DNA of 64,000 nucleotides from Clostridia bacterium (GCA_017461235.1 JAFTYU010000042.1:1-64000), one strand, 5' to 3'; counted from the stretch's first letter, positions 24,288-34,377 are shown. Notes: generated by a model not told the origin, from the sequence alone. Numbers and translations are program-made.

Positions 24288-25231
24288 CCCCATTACAGAT
24301 ATGCGGAATAATAGCAGGAGCAATCGCACTGCTGATTATAATTCACCTTTGCATTACTTTGGTTGCCGCTACCATAACCTTTGTCACCACTCTGGTAAGA
24401 CGCAATAAAAAGAAATGGGACAGAAATCTGCATTTCAAGGTTGAACCGCAGATTACTATGGATGGTATCGGTATTGATTGGATGAAAAAGAATGTTCAAT
24501 ACAAAGAGGATGTACACGTTGTAAACGGCAAAATCAATCTTTACGGTGAATATTTTGACTTCGGCTCTGACAAATGCGTTATGATTTTATCGGGACGTAC
24601 CGAGAGCTTAAGATACGGCTACTATTTTGCAAAACCCTATGCGGAATCGGGATACAACGTTCTGGTTATGGACCCGCGAGCCCATGGTAACAGTGACGGT
24701 GTTTTCAATACCCTTGGTCGTGAAGAAAGCAAGGATGACCTTCAGTGGATTAACTTTTTAATTAACGAAAAAGGCATAAAACAAATTGTTCTTCACGGTA
24801 TTTGTATAGGTGCCGCAGGCGGTATGTACACAATTACCAATCCCGAATGCCCTGACTGTGTGGCAGGTATCGTAACAGAAGGTATGTTCGCAAACTTCTA
24901 CGAATCAATGAGAAATCACCTTATTGAATTCCACACACTTGTTTTCCCCGTAATGCAAACGATCAATATGCTGTATAAAATCTGCACGGGTTACACAATG
25001 CGAAAAGGGCCCCTTGACGTTATAGACACCTTGGACAAACCAATTTTAATGCTTCACAGCGAAGAAGACCCCTATTCAACCCCTGATTTTGCCCGAAAAC
25101 TCTATGACACCTGTGGCAGTAAAAACAAAGAAATCGTATGGTTCTCAAAAGGTGGTCATTCGGTTTTAAGATTTATTGATACTGAAAAATACGACTCATC
25201 AATAAAAGCCTTTTTAAAGAAGCTTAATTAA
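24284..25231 (+). CDS. Membrane-anchored alpha/beta hydrolase with Cys at nucleophile position
   Basis: 315 aa. Residues about 7-37 form a transmembrane anchor. The hydrolase core has DPRAHGNSDG (about 130-139), the nucleophile elbow GICIGA with Cys174 instead of Ser, an acid in SEEDPYS, and His in KGGHSVL near the end. Esterases and lipases of this fold usually have G-x-S-x-G; Cys is found in dienelactone hydrolase and some thioesterase-like members. Its start overlaps the acyltransferase stop, so it probably acts in fatty acid or lipid turnover (for instance lipid hydrolysis feeding FakAB). Substrate is unproven. Confidence 0.8.
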   Translation: MTPLQICGIIAGAIALLIIIHLCITLVAATITFVTTLVRRNKKKWDRNLHFKVEPQITMDGIGIDWMKKNVQYKEDVHVVNGKINLYGEYFDFGSDKCVMILSGRTESLRYGYYFAKPYAESGYNVLVMDPRAHGNSDGVFNTLGREESKDDLQWINFLINEKGIKQIVLHGICIGAAGGMYTITNPECPDCVAGIVTEGMFANFYESMRNHLIEFHTLVFPVMQTINMLYKICTGYTMRKGPLDVIDTLDKPILMLHSEEDPYSTPDFARKLYDTCGSKNKEIVWFSKGGHSVLRFIDTEKYDSSIKAFLKKLN

Positions 25232-25269
25232 GAGCTTTTTAAATAAATATTTTTAACGGAGGTATTACT

Positions 25270-25710
25270 ATGGAAAATAACAATTATCAGCCCCAAATCG
25301 AGCAGACTGAATTTGAGCAACCTGCGCAGGATTCACAAGCATCTGTTCACACTTTTCAACAGACCACCCAACCCAATGTTTTACCGCCCGATATCCAACA
25401 ACGAATCAATGATGTTTTCGGTAAAGCTCTTGCAGCCGCAATAATGTCAGAATTCCCCGTTGCTTCTATTATCGCTATTTTTTTCGGAAACAATGCCTTA
25501 AAGGAGATTGTTGCTCTTACGGAAATTTGCAGATCAATGGGTATCCGCCTTCCCGGTAAACTTGTTGCAGGACGAATTCTCGGCATTGTAGGTAAAATCG
25601 CCGGAATAGTTTACACTTGCATTTACGGCGGTTTTGCTGTTATTTATTCCTTCTATTTTATTATTATCTTTTTGGTATTTTTCGCTGACATTATAGGCAG
25701 TGTGTTCTAA
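25270..25710 (+). CDS. Small membrane protein of unknown function
   Basis: 146 aa. The first 45 residues are Gln/Pro rich and polar. Then come a hydrophobic stretch (about 55-75), an amphipathic segment with RLPGK, and two strong transmembrane segments (about 100-143). It lies 38 nt after the hydrolase and before the operon terminator. GGAGG is well placed. I do not recognise the family. A membrane-associated accessory role in the lipid operon is an inference from position only. Confidence 0.65.
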   Translation: MENNNYQPQIEQTEFEQPAQDSQASVHTFQQTTQPNVLPPDIQQRINDVFGKALAAAIMSEFPVASIIAIFFGNNALKEIVALTEICRSMGIRLPGKLVAGRILGIVGKIAGIVYTCIYGGFAVIYSFYFIIIFLVFFADIIGSVF

Positions 25711-25754
25711 AACCAAAGGAATCTGTTTTGATTCATTTTTTCTATCCCATAACA

Positions 25755-25799
25755 AACGGACTGTAAAAAGCTTTCGTTTTTTACAGTCCGTTATTTTTA
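25755..25799. terminator. Terminator of the lipid operon
   Basis: AACGGACTGTAAAAA pairs with TTTTTTACAGTCCGTT around a 6-7-nt loop, followed by ATTTTTATT. Confidence 0.85.
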
Positions 25800-28004
25800 T
25801 TACGGTGTATCGGTTAATTCTATTTTCAGAACGCCGCCCGACGTAATTTGCCAATATGTCAGATAGTAATCTTCTATCTTTTCACCATTGAAGTGAATTG
25901 ATTTGATATAGGGATATTTCAACGGGTCCTTGTCGCACTCAACCATAAAAACATCACTCACCTTACAGCTGTGATATTTGCCGTCAAGCTTTATCTTAAC
26001 CTTCCTGAACAACGGAGTATTGATATAATATTCATCATTACCCGGACAAACCTGCGCAAAGCCCATAGCCGAAAGCACATACCAGGCAGAAAGCTGTCCT
26101 ACATCTTCGTTGCCGCAAAAGCCAAAGGCTCCTGTACGGTATGCTTCCTTCTGCACACGGCGTGTCCAGTACTGTGTTTTGTGCGGAATACCAAGAATAT
26201 TAAAGTAATGGGTAATATTGTGACAAGGCTCGTTCGAATGATTGTAGTCATCATTCCACAGTTCACCAAGATCCGCTTTACTGAAAAACCTGTCAAGAAG
26301 CTCAAGAGTGCGTTCTTCACCCATAAGCTTACTTAAACCTTTAACATCATACGGCACAAACCAATGCTGTTGAAATATGTTGCTTTCAACACAACCGTCA
26401 TCATCATATTCATTTTCTTCATAAACAAATCTGCCGTCAGCATATCTTGGTGCCATAAAGCCAAGTTCGGGGTTATAGTTTTCTGTATAACGCGTGAATC
26501 TTGCCTTATAACGCTTTGCATCTTCTTCGTTGCCCGTTGCCACGGCAAATTTATACATAGTATAATCCGCCATAAGATACTCAAGCGTGTCGCTGAGTTT
26601 TTCGGGCACAAAAGCATCTTCAGTATATTGGCTGCAATATGGTCTTATAGAAAAGAACGGTTCGCCCCACAAGGCTTCGGCGCAATCCGATGATGCCCTT
26701 GCTATATCATAAGCCTTGTTGACATCATAGTTGCGTATGCCTTTAAGATATGCATCAGCCACAACAATAAGTCCGGGGTCTCCTACCATACAACCCGCAT
26801 TCACTCCGAGAAGCTCCCAACGGGGAAACGATGTGTTGCGTTCACAGGCAATTCTCAACAGCGAATTAACTGCATCGTTCACCATCTGCGGTCTTATAAC
26901 ACCGAGCAAGGGAAACTCGCTTCTGTAAACATCCCATCCGCTGAACACGGTAAGATGATTATTTCCGTCATTAAATACTTTTTTGTCACAGAGAGTATAT
27001 CTGCCGTCACAGTCCATCGTTGTCCTCGGATCAAGAAGAGTGTGATATAAGCACGTGTAAAACAATTTTAAATCTGTTTCGTCGTACCCTTCAACATCAA
27101 CGCCTTCAAAAACCTTTTCCCAACTTTCAAGAGCCTGAGCGGCCGTTTTATCAAAATCGGCATCTTCACATTCGCAATTAAAATTATTTCTTGCGCCATC
27201 AATATCCACATAAGATACTGCACATTTTATAACCAACGGTTCTGTTAATTTATCTTTAAAAAACGCTGTCATTCCTGCATCTTCGTGTTCAAAACAAGTG
27301 ATATTTTCATTCACATATTTTTCATTTGCGAAAAACTGCATTTTTTCGCAAGGCACAGAAAACTCACACACAAAGTGGAAATCATACTCAATATTACCGT
27401 GACCGTGACCGAAACCGCCGCCTTTCGGAGAACAGTGAATCGTTCCTTCTATCCTACGGTCATTTATTATCTTAATTTCTTCAAAATCGGCTTTACCGCC
27501 GATTCTTCTGGAAAAATTGAAAATAACTCTGGCATCGTCTGTTTGCGGATATGTAAAGCGCAATAAACCTGTATGTGGTGCAACCGTCGCTTCGGCAAGT
27601 ATTGAATAGCGCTCCAATTCTACAGAATAATAACCTGCTTTCGCAATTTCTCTGTCGTGAGAGAAGGGTGATTTCCAACCCTTGTCACCATTTTTAAATT
27701 CAACTTCCTCGTTGCTGCCGCTACGAAGATCTGTCTCACCCGTAACGGGCATAATCTGAATATTCCCCAGATCACCATACCAGCCGATACCGCTAAGGTG
27801 ATTAAAGCTGAAGCCTTCTATCGTATTGTTGCAATAATTATAACCGGTGCCGTTATCTCCGCCCGTAATTGTATCCGGCGAAAGCTGCACCATACCGCCG
27901 GGCACACAGGCTCCGGGATGTGTTTTTCCGCCACCGTGTGACGTTTCGGTCTGTTCTGCGCCAACAGTACCTATTGTAGGATCAACATATTTTGCTTTTT
28001 TCAT
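25800..28004 (-). CDS. GH92-family alpha-1,2-mannosidase-like glycosidase
   Basis: 734 aa, no signal peptide. Family-92 marks: YVDPTIGT at the N-terminus, PGACVPGGMVQLSPDT, GFSFNHLSGIG, a central GWDVYRSEFPLLG, EPCHNITHYFNILG, and GNEDVGQLSAWYVLSAMGF with CPGNDEYYINTPLF, which carry the calcium site and acid/base Glu. GH92 enzymes are calcium-dependent exo-mannosidases with inversion. Here it acts in the cytoplasm on imported mannosides. AGGTGA 7 nt before ATG 28004; a longer frame to 28049 is unsupported. Convergent with the lipid operon. Confidence 0.88.
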   Translation of the reverse strand: MKKAKYVDPTIGTVGAEQTETSHGGGKTHPGACVPGGMVQLSPDTITGGDNGTGYNYCNNTIEGFSFNHLSGIGWYGDLGNIQIMPVTGETDLRSGSNEEVEFKNGDKGWKSPFSHDREIAKAGYYSVELERYSILAEATVAPHTGLLRFTYPQTDDARVIFNFSRRIGGKADFEEIKIINDRRIEGTIHCSPKGGGFGHGHGNIEYDFHFVCEFSVPCEKMQFFANEKYVNENITCFEHEDAGMTAFFKDKLTEPLVIKCAVSYVDIDGARNNFNCECEDADFDKTAAQALESWEKVFEGVDVEGYDETDLKLFYTCLYHTLLDPRTTMDCDGRYTLCDKKVFNDGNNHLTVFSGWDVYRSEFPLLGVIRPQMVNDAVNSLLRIACERNTSFPRWELLGVNAGCMVGDPGLIVVADAYLKGIRNYDVNKAYDIARASSDCAEALWGEPFFSIRPYCSQYTEDAFVPEKLSDTLEYLMADYTMYKFAVATGNEEDAKRYKARFTRYTENYNPELGFMAPRYADGRFVYEENEYDDDGCVESNIFQQHWFVPYDVKGLSKLMGEERTLELLDRFFSKADLGELWNDDYNHSNEPCHNITHYFNILGIPHKTQYWTRRVQKEAYRTGAFGFCGNEDVGQLSAWYVLSAMGFAQVCPGNDEYYINTPLFRKVKIKLDGKYHSCKVSDVFMVECDKDPLKYPYIKSIHFNGEKIEDYYLTYWQITSGGVLKIELTDTP

Positions 28005-28107
28005 TAACAATTCACCTTTGTAAAAATAATACTGTCGGAAGTATAACACATCTTATTTTTTCCGTCAACAAAAGGCAAAAACACTCCCAACAAAAAACGT
28101 TTTACTC

Positions 28108-28135
28108 TTGACTTTATTTTTTATAATACTATAAT
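28108..28135 (+). promoter_or_regulatory. Promoter of the DUF896-GNAT-oxidoreductase operon
   Basis: -35 TTGACT (28108-28113), 16-nt spacer, -10 TATAAT (28130-28135). The start codon is about 24 nt beyond the predicted start site. Confidence 0.65.
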
Positions 28136-28165
28136 ATGTTTAGTAAATTAAAAGGATTAAGGTAT

Positions 28166-28399
28166 ATGATTACTCAGGAAAAAATTGACAGAATTAATTT
28201 TCTTGCGAGAAAATCAAGAGAACAAGGTCTCACCGAAGCGGAAGCACTTGAACAGAAAGCCTTAAGGGCTGAATACGTTGCCGCTTTCAGAAAATCTCTT
28301 GAAACACAGTTGGACAGTACGGTTATCGTGCGTCCCGACGGAACTCGCGAAAAAATAGAACGTAAAAAACCCAACAAATCAGACGGAGTAAAAAATTAA
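28166..28399 (+). CDS. DUF896 (UPF0291, YnzC-type) protein
   Basis: 77 aa. The family signature is IDRINFLARKSREQGLT (within 17 residues), then EQKALRAEYVAAFR and the short tail VRPDGTREKI. DUF896 members are small helical-hairpin proteins of Firmicutes; the B. subtilis relative YnzC is tied to the SOS response, but function is unclear. ATG 28166 matches the usual family start; the frame from 28136 adds a non-conserved extension. Stop overlaps the next start by one base. Confidence 0.85.
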   Translation: MITQEKIDRINFLARKSREQGLTEAEALEQKALRAEYVAAFRKSLETQLDSTVIVRPDGTREKIERKKPNKSDGVKN

Positions 28400-28962
28400 T
28401 GGCTACTATCAGAAAAATGCGCCCTGACGACCTTAAGGATGTTGAATACGTCTGCCGTATGACTGCAGGCCCGGGCTGTCAGAAAGACCCCGTTTTAGGC
28501 TACCGCATTGCCAGAATGTTTTCAACATATTATGTCCGCGAATGTTATGACACTTGCTTTGTGCTTGTTGATGATTCCGACAAGGCCGTCGGTTACATTC
28601 TTTGCGAGCCTGATTATAAAAGATATAATAAAATTTATCGCAAAATCGATGTTCCGGAAATCAAAAAGCTGGATAAAAAAAGCGGCAAACAAGCCTGGCT
28701 TTTTCCCATACCTTATAACTTTTTCGGCAGGAAGTATCCTGCCCACCTTCACATTGATATTCTTGACGAGTATCAATCAAAGGGTTACGGTGCAAAACTT
28801 ATGGATGCACTTTTCACAGAACTTAAAAAACGTAATGTAAAAGGCGTTATGCTCCAGGCGGATATCCATAACGAAGGTGCAATACGTTTTTATAAACGAC
28901 ACGGTTTCAAAATGCTTTCAACAAAATTGCAAACCGCAACAATGGCAAAAAATCTTCTTTAA
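28399..28962 (+). CDS. GNAT-family N-acetyltransferase
   Basis: 187 aa. GNAT layout: RKMRPDDLKDVEYVC at the start, then HLHIDILDEYQSKGYGAKLM, where the Q-x-x-G-x-G/A acetyl-CoA loop lies, and AIRFYKRHGFKML at the C-terminus. It resembles the acetyltransferase-like half of bacterial O-GlcNAcase-related proteins. Acceptor unknown. Translationally coupled to DUF896 (TAATG). Confidence 0.82.
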   Translation: MATIRKMRPDDLKDVEYVCRMTAGPGCQKDPVLGYRIARMFSTYYVRECYDTCFVLVDDSDKAVGYILCEPDYKRYNKIYRKIDVPEIKKLDKKSGKQAWLFPIPYNFFGRKYPAHLHIDILDEYQSKGYGAKLMDALFTELKKRNVKGVMLQADIHNEGAIRFYKRHGFKMLSTKLQTATMAKNLL

Positions 28963-28974
28963 GCAGTGATAGTT

Positions 28975-30252
28975 ATGACCCAAAAACCAGTTACAGCAAT
29001 TATTCTTGGCGCAGGTCACCGTTCAATGGCGTATGCCGATTATGCGGTGGCTCATCCCGACGAGCTTAAAATTGTGGGTGTCGCCGAGCCCGATGAACAA
29101 CGCAGAAATATGGTACGCGAGCGTTTCGGTTTCCCTGAAAGCCGGTGCTTTTATGATGCCGAAGAGCTTTCAAAAGTACCTAAATTCGCAGATGTTGTTA
29201 TAAACGGTACTATGGATGAAATCCACGTAGAAACATCTATTCCCTTACTTGAAGTCGGTTACGATATGCTTCTCGAAAAACCCTTTGCCGTCAACGAAGA
29301 CGAAATGAACAGACTGGTAGAAGTAGTTAACCGTAACAACAGTAAGGTTATGATTTGCCACGTGCTACGATACAACCCTGTTTACCTTAACGTCAAAAAG
29401 AGTATATTAAGCGGTGAAATCGGTGATATTATCAACATTCAGACTGTTGAAAACGTCAGTTACCATCATCTTTCCACTTCTTATGTCCGCGGAAAATGGG
29501 CAAACAGTGAAAAGTGTCACACATCAATGCTCCTTGCAAAATGTTGCCACGACCTTGACCTTATGATGTGGCTTATGGGTGATGATGCGCCTGTTTCGGT
29601 TTCTTCCGTCGGTTCAAAATTCCAGTTCAGACCCGAGAATGCCCCGAAGGAATCAGGCACACGTTGTCTTGTAGACTGTCCCCGTGTTGACTACTGCGAC
29701 TTTAGTGCAAAAAGACTTTATCTTGACCATCCCGACAGCTGGGAAGTTTACGTATGGAAGGATTTTGACCATCCCGAAAATCTCACTGACGAGCAACGTC
29801 GCGAACATCTTAAAACCAGCGAGTTCGGCAGATGTATGTTCAAATGCGACAACGACGTTGTTGACCACCAGAGCGTGCTGGTAAACTTCAAAAGCGGTGC
29901 AACAGGCACACATAATCTTACAGGCGGTTGTGCAGAATCTTTAAGAACTATGCGCATCACAGGCACAAAAGGCGAAATTTATGCAGAGCTTGAAAATAAG
30001 TTTGTAAAAATTAAAACCATTAACCCTGAGCCCGGTAAATACTTTAATGAGCGAATTATTGATTTGAGCGATACACCCGATGACGGTCACGGTGGTGCGG
30101 ATACGGCACTCACCGCAGACTTCGTAAAATTCATACGCGATGATAATCCCTCAGTATCCTGTACTTCAATTCACAATTCAGTTGCAGGACACAAAACTGT
30201 TTTCCTTGCAGATAAGTCAAGAGAAAACAACGGACAACTTATGTACATATAA
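28975..30252 (+). CDS. Gfo/Idh/MocA-family oxidoreductase with extended C-terminal part
   Basis: 425 aa, longer than the 350-residue norm. Rossmann start IILGAGHRSMAYADYA, EKPFAV (about 99-104), and CCHDLDLMMWLMG with the catalytic-type His. An insert near 225-290 contains several Cys (TRCLVDCPRVDYC, then RCMFKCD), which suggests a metal or structural site. Substrate likely a sugar or sugar acid. A GTG at 28966 is also in frame; ATG 28975 is favoured, though no clear ribosome site is present, so coupling to the upstream gene is probable. Confidence 0.82.
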   Translation: MTQKPVTAIILGAGHRSMAYADYAVAHPDELKIVGVAEPDEQRRNMVRERFGFPESRCFYDAEELSKVPKFADVVINGTMDEIHVETSIPLLEVGYDMLLEKPFAVNEDEMNRLVEVVNRNNSKVMICHVLRYNPVYLNVKKSILSGEIGDIINIQTVENVSYHHLSTSYVRGKWANSEKCHTSMLLAKCCHDLDLMMWLMGDDAPVSVSSVGSKFQFRPENAPKESGTRCLVDCPRVDYCDFSAKRLYLDHPDSWEVYVWKDFDHPENLTDEQRREHLKTSEFGRCMFKCDNDVVDHQSVLVNFKSGATGTHNLTGGCAESLRTMRITGTKGEIYAELENKFVKIKTINPEPGKYFNERIIDLSDTPDDGHGGADTALTADFVKFIRDDNPSVSCTSIHNSVAGHKTVFLADKSRENNGQLMYI

Positions 30253-30292
30253 AAAAATCTCTCTTGCACGTATGCAAGAGAGATTTTTTTAT
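30251..30292. terminator. Bidirectional terminator between oxidoreductase and FGGY kinase
   Basis: AATCTCTCTTGCA and TGCAAGAGAGATT form a 13-bp stem with a CGTA loop, flanked by A6 and T7. Serves both convergent genes. Confidence 0.9.
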
Positions 30293-31869
30293 TACATCTC
30301 TACTGCGGCTCTTTCAACTGAAAGACCTTTTTTGTAGTTTTCCATAAACCTGTTAAAGCTGTCAACAATGGCTGTATCAGGTTCAAGTGTTGTCATTTTC
30401 TGAGTTGCGAAAATCTTGTTATCAAGATAATCGGGAAGTGTTTCCCCTTCTTCTTTATCAGCAGAATATGCTGCAAGAACTGCCACACCCCAGGCACCGC
30501 CTTCACCTGCAGTTTCCATAACGGAAACAGGTGCATTCATTGCCGCGGCAAGAACACTCTGACCGATAACGGGAGTCTTGAAGAAACCGCCGTGACCGAG
30601 AATTTTATCAATAGCCACATTCTCTTTTTCAAGAATATTCATACCTATTTTGATACCGCCAAAGGCTGTGAAAAGCTGAACTCTCATAAAGTTTGCAAGA
30701 GAGAATTTGCTGTCAGGCTCTCTTATAAATAAAGGCTTGCCTGTTTCAAAACCTGTAATAAACTCACCTGAAAAATAGTTGTAGGAAATAAGGTTACCGC
30801 AATCTGCATCTGCTTCGGCGGATTTTTTGAAAAGCGCCGTAAACAAATCGCCCATTGAGCATTCTGCGCCGCAAAGGTCGAGAACTTCTTTGAAAATGTA
30901 TGTCCACGCATTGATGTCGGATGTGCAGTTATTGCAATGCACCATAGCAACGGGGGCGCCGTCAGGTGTTGTAACCATATCAATTTCACGGTAAAGCTTT
31001 GAAAGCATTTTTTCAAGAACAATCATTGCAAAAACAGAAGTACCTGCGGAAACGTTACCTGTTCTTACTCTTACACTGTTTGTTGCAACCATACCCGTAC
31101 CTGCATCGCCTTCCGGCGGACACATAGGAATACCTGCCTGAAGGTCTCCGTCACTGTCAAGCAGTTTTGCACCTTCTGCGGTGAGTGCTCCTGCATTTTC
31201 GCCTGCTACGAGAACCTGCGGAAGAATTTCACGTATTTTCCACGGATAGCCTTTATCGGCTACGAGTGCATCAAATTTATCGAGCATAGCCTCGCTGTAA
31301 TTATTGCCGTCCATAGGGAACATACCCGATGCTTCACCAATTCCGAGAACCTTCTCGCCTGTAAGGAGTGTGTGGATATAACCTGCAAGGGTTGTGAAAT
31401 AACAAACATCTTTTACGTGTTCTTCACCATCAAGAATAACCTGATAAAGGTGTGCTATGCTCCAACGGTCAGGAATATTGAATTGGAAAAGCTCTGTAAG
31501 TTTATTTGCAGCTTCGCCTGCACAAGTGTTTCTCCATGTACGGAAGGGTGCAAGAAGTTTGCCGTCTGCATCAAAAGCAAGATAACCGTGCATCATACCA
31601 CTGATACCGATTGCTTTGAGATTTTTAAGAGTAATACCGTATTTTTCTTTTACATCTTGCTTAAGTGTAGCGTAACAGCCCTTGAGACCGGCAAAAAACT
31701 CGTCTTCGCCGTATGTCCAGATTCCGTTCACAAGACTGTTTTCCCATTCGTATCCGCCGACAGCAAGAACTTCACCTGCATCGTCAATAAGAACACCTTT
31801 TATTCTTGTAGAACCGAATTCAATACCGAGAACGGCTTTGCCTTCTTCAATATAAGTTTTGATATCCAT
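30292..31869 (-). CDS. FGGY-family carbohydrate kinase (ribulokinase/xylulokinase-like)
   Basis: 525 aa. The N-terminal ATPase start [17 protein letters not shown], the substrate loop [12 protein letters not shown], and the C-terminal phosphate-binding [13 protein letters not shown] then [17 protein letters not shown] define the FGGY family. It phosphorylates a ketose or polyol; ribulose or xylulose types are nearest by length, but the exact sugar is not readable. AGGAGA before ATG 31869. It lies downstream of the rpsU-YqeG-peptidase-UDG run with a 16-nt gap, so it may be co-transcribed. Confidence 0.82.
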   Translation of the reverse strand: MDIKTYIEEGKAVLGIEFGSTRIKGVLIDDAGEVLAVGGYEWENSLVNGIWTYGEDEFFAGLKGCYATLKQDVKEKYGITLKNLKAIGISGMMHGYLAFDADGKLLAPFRTWRNTCAGEAANKLTELFQFNIPDRWSIAHLYQVILDGEEHVKDVCYFTTLAGYIHTLLTGEKVLGIGEASGMFPMDGNNYSEAMLDKFDALVADKGYPWKIREILPQVLVAGENAGALTAEGAKLLDSDGDLQAGIPMCPPEGDAGTGMVATNSVRVRTGNVSAGTSVFAMIVLEKMLSKLYREIDMVTTPDGAPVAMVHCNNCTSDINAWTYIFKEVLDLCGAECSMGDLFTALFKKSAEADADCGNLISYNYFSGEFITGFETGKPLFIREPDSKFSLANFMRVQLFTAFGGIKIGMNILEKENVAIDKILGHGGFFKTPVIGQSVLAAAMNAPVSVMETAGEGGAWGVAVLAAYSADKEEGETLPDYLDNKIFATQKMTTLEPDTAIVDSFNRFMENYKKGLSVERAAVEM

Positions 31870-31885
31870 AATTTGCTCTCCTTGT

Positions 31886-32458
31886 TTATATTTTAATGTT
31901 TAATTCTTCTGCTTTATCTCTCAATGCCTGAAAATCCGAAAGAGCATCAGGCTTGTTGGAAGGGTTGCGCAATAACGCCGCCGGGTGAAAGGTGCCCATA
32001 AAAAGGATATTGCCTTTTTTAATAAATTCACCATGTTGACGTGTTACCCTGAAATCTTCGGAAATCAGTTTTTGTGCTGCTATGCGACCTAAACAAACTA
32101 TAATTTTAGGCTTTATAAGCCGCGTCTGACACCGTAACCACTCTATGCACGCGTCCTGCTCACCGCTTTCGGGGTCACGATTACCGGGCGGTCTGCATTT
32201 GACAATATTTGCGATATAAATATTGCTTTTCCTGTCTAAACCTATTACCTGCAAATATTTGTCCAGAAGCTGACCTGCCTTACCCACAAATGGCTCACCC
32301 TGCAAGTCCTCGTTTTCGCCCGGACCTTCGCCCACAAACATTATGTCGGCACTTTCATTGCCTACGCCGAAAACCACGTTTGTGCGGGTTGAGCCTAAAG
32401 AACATTTATTGCATTTTGAACATTCTTCCTTTAATTGTTCAAAATCCTCGTATTTCAA
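31886..32458 (-). CDS. Family-4 type uracil-DNA glycosylase (Fe-S)
   Basis: 190 aa. Cys pair region CSKCNKC (13-19), motif GEGPGENED (about 43-51), [13 protein letters not shown], the later cluster Cys in KCRPPGN and CIEWLRC, and [10 protein letters not shown] at the C-terminus. These hold a 4Fe-4S cluster and remove uracil from DNA. The start is TTG 32458, which overlaps the peptidase stop (TTGA); AAGGAG is about 11 nt upstream. DNA repair role, cytoplasmic. Confidence 0.88.
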   Translation of the reverse strand: MKYEDFEQLKEECSKCNKCSLGSTRTNVVFGVGNESADIMFVGEGPGENEDLQGEPFVGKAGQLLDKYLQVIGLDRKSNIYIANIVKCRPPGNRDPESGEQDACIEWLRCQTRLIKPKIIVCLGRIAAQKLISEDFRVTRQHGEFIKKGNILFMGTFHPAALLRNPSNKPDALSDFQALRDKAEELNIKI

Positions 32459-33522
32459 AGAACTATCAACTCCTTAGGGGCGTTGGTAAGATTAATACAG
32501 CCGTCCTTTTCGATAACCGCCATATCTTCTATTCTGACACCGAACTCGTCGGGTAAATATATACCCGGTTCAACTGTCACAACGTTGCCTGATTCCAATT
32601 TATTTTCACTTCGGGGTGAAAGATTCGGACTTTCGTGGATTTCAATACCTACACCGTGACCTGTAGCATGACCAAAATAATCGCCATAACCCGCCTTTAT
32701 GATTACGTCCCTTGCAGCTTTATCGGCAAAAGAACATTCAACACCGCTTTTCAAAACCCCTAGAGCAGCTTTCTGTGCTTCGAGAACAGTTTCGTAAATC
32801 TCTCGTTGCTTTTGGCTTACTTCGCCTACCGCAACGGTACGGGTCATATCGCTATGATAGCCGTTATACACCGCACCAAAATCCATAGTCACAAAATCAC
32901 CGTTTTTTACAACGCTATCATCAGGCACTCCGTGGGGCATTGATGTTTTTTTACCTGTAACCGCAATCGTTTCAAAAGAAAGAGCCTCAGCGCCGTGGGA
33001 TAACATATAATAATCAAGCTCCAGGGCAATTTGCTTTTCTGTTACTCCCGGTTTTATAAACTCTAAAATATGGTCGAAAGCAGCTTCGGCAATCGCTTGG
33101 GCTTTTTTTATACATTCCGTCTCGTACGAATACTTTTTCGAACGCATTCCGCTAATCAATTTTTCAAGCCTTTGAGAAGGAGTTAGTTTTATAGACGAGA
33201 ATATTTTTCTTAATTGAGAAAGAAGTGAAACCGTAAGCTTTTCTGTTTCTGTATATACCTTTTCAATATTATTATCAATTAAAAACGCTTTTATTTCACC
33301 GGAAAGCCTTGTTAAAAGCTGAGTTCGACAAACAATTATCTTTTTCTGTGCCGCTTCAATATAACGACTGTCGGTAAAAAGAACCGCATCATCCTGAGTT
33401 ATAACAAGATATCCGTCACTTGACGGAAATCCTGTGAAATACCGCCTGTTTTCAGGTGAGTGAATGAGAATTGCTTCGTGAGAATTCTTTAATATACGGC
33501 GTAAATTATTTATTTTCTCCAT
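32455..33522 (-). CDS. Xaa-Pro aminopeptidase-like M24 metallopeptidase
   Basis: 355 aa. N-terminal creatinase-like domain (to about 120), then the pita-bread fold with metal ligands in [35 protein letters not shown], and [17 protein letters not shown]. This is the complete two-metal site of an aminopeptidase that removes residues before proline. Overlaps YqeG by 17 nt and the UDG gene by 4 nt, so the three are one translationally coupled group. Confidence 0.88.
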   Translation of the reverse strand: MEKINNLRRILKNSHEAILIHSPENRRYFTGFPSSDGYLVITQDDAVLFTDSRYIEAAQKKIIVCRTQLLTRLSGEIKAFLIDNNIEKVYTETEKLTVSLLSQLRKIFSSIKLTPSQRLEKLISGMRSKKYSYETECIKKAQAIAEAAFDHILEFIKPGVTEKQIALELDYYMLSHGAEALSFETIAVTGKKTSMPHGVPDDSVVKNGDFVTMDFGAVYNGYHSDMTRTVAVGEVSQKQREIYETVLEAQKAALGVLKSGVECSFADKAARDVIIKAGYGDYFGHATGHGVGIEIHESPNLSPRSENKLESGNVVTVEPGIYLPDEFGVRIEDMAVIEKDGCINLTNAPKELIVL

Positions 33523-34036
33523 AATAGCCGTGCTCCTTCAGAAACGCCTCGCGCAAAGGCTTTTCTTTAATTCTGTTCTTTTTATAGTGATTTTTCCAGA
33601 ACCATTTGTTCTCAACAGGATCAACAAGCAAGGGTACCGCACCGCAACGGTTTGCCGCCGCCACGTCTGTAAATACCTGATCCCCTACCATACCTATTTT
33701 TTCAATCGGAACCTGAAGCTTTCGGGACATTCTGAGAAGTCCTAAGGGTAATGGCTTTTTCGCAAAGGCGTGGAAACGCACCCCAAAGGTTCTCGAAAAC
33801 CAGTACGCTCTTATGTGCGGCGTGTTGGTAACAATGGCAACCTTTATACCTGCAGCTTTAAGTGATTTTATCCACGAGATTGCCCCGGGAATTGTAGAAA
33901 GAGTAGCATCTTTTACGGTTGTATTGTCAAGATCAAAAAGTATGCCTTCAAGTCCTAATTCTTTTACTGTTTCGGGAGTAATATCGTGAATTTCACGGAA
34001 CATATATTTTATTGTGGTATCTTTTTCAAAATGCAT
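33506..34036 (-). CDS. YqeG-family HAD IIIA phosphatase
   Basis: 176 aa. HAD motifs: FDLDNTTV (nucleophile Asp and general acid Asp), VTNT (motif II), KKPLP with the Lys, and GMVGDQVFTDVAAAN (motif IV). The family occurs in Firmicutes next to ribosome or replication genes, where it is predicted to be a phosphatase, possibly of a lipid phosphate (YqeG resembles PGP phosphatases). ATG 34036 with AGGTGAG close by; frame start at 34060 lacks a site. Confidence 0.85.
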   Translation of the reverse strand: MHFEKDTTIKYMFREIHDITPETVKELGLEGILFDLDNTTVKDATLSTIPGAISWIKSLKAAGIKVAIVTNTPHIRAYWFSRTFGVRFHAFAKKPLPLGLLRMSRKLQVPIEKIGMVGDQVFTDVAAANRCGAVPLLVDPVENKWFWKNHYKKNRIKEKPLREAFLKEHGYYGENK

Positions 34037-34101
34037 AATCTCACCTGCTGACAAATGCATATCACTTCATTTTAATAATATCATAAAAAAACAAAAAAGA
34101 A

Positions 34102-34133
34102 AAGAGATGAAACCTTAAAATAAGGCTTCATCC
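34102..34133 (-). terminator. Terminator of rpsU
   Basis: Minus-strand GATGAAGCCTTA and TAAGGTTTCATC pair around TTT, followed by TCTTTTCTTTTTTG. It lies about 9 nt past the rpsU stop. Confidence 0.8.
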
Positions 34134-34141
34134 CACGTTTT

Positions 34142-34318
34142 TTAATAGAACTTTCTCTTACGAGCAGCTTCGGATTTCTTTTTTCTCTTTACAGAGGGTT
34201 TTTCATAGTGCTCTCTCTTACGGACTTCCTGAATAACACCGTCTCTTGATGTCTGTCTTTTAAATCTGCGAAGAGCGCTGTCCAAAGACTCGTTCTCTTT
34301 AACTTTTACCTGACTCAT
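34142..34318 (-). CDS. rpsU: 30S ribosomal protein S21
   Basis: 58 aa, too short for routine frame listing. The translation opens [19 protein letters not shown], continues [20 protein letters not shown] and ends with the basic [19 protein letters not shown]. This is the small basic subunit protein S21, complete in length. A GGAGGGAGGG ribosome site lies about 11 nt upstream. It has a consensus promoter and own terminator, and is followed by YqeG, as seen in related genomes. Confidence 0.95.
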   Translation of the reverse strand: MSQVKVKENESLDSALRRFKRQTSRDGVIQEVRKREHYEKPSVKRKKKSEAARKRKFY

Positions 34319-34377
34319 TTATAGTTCCCTCCCTCCGCTGTTACCAACAAAGGTATAAATATCAATATACATTTAGC

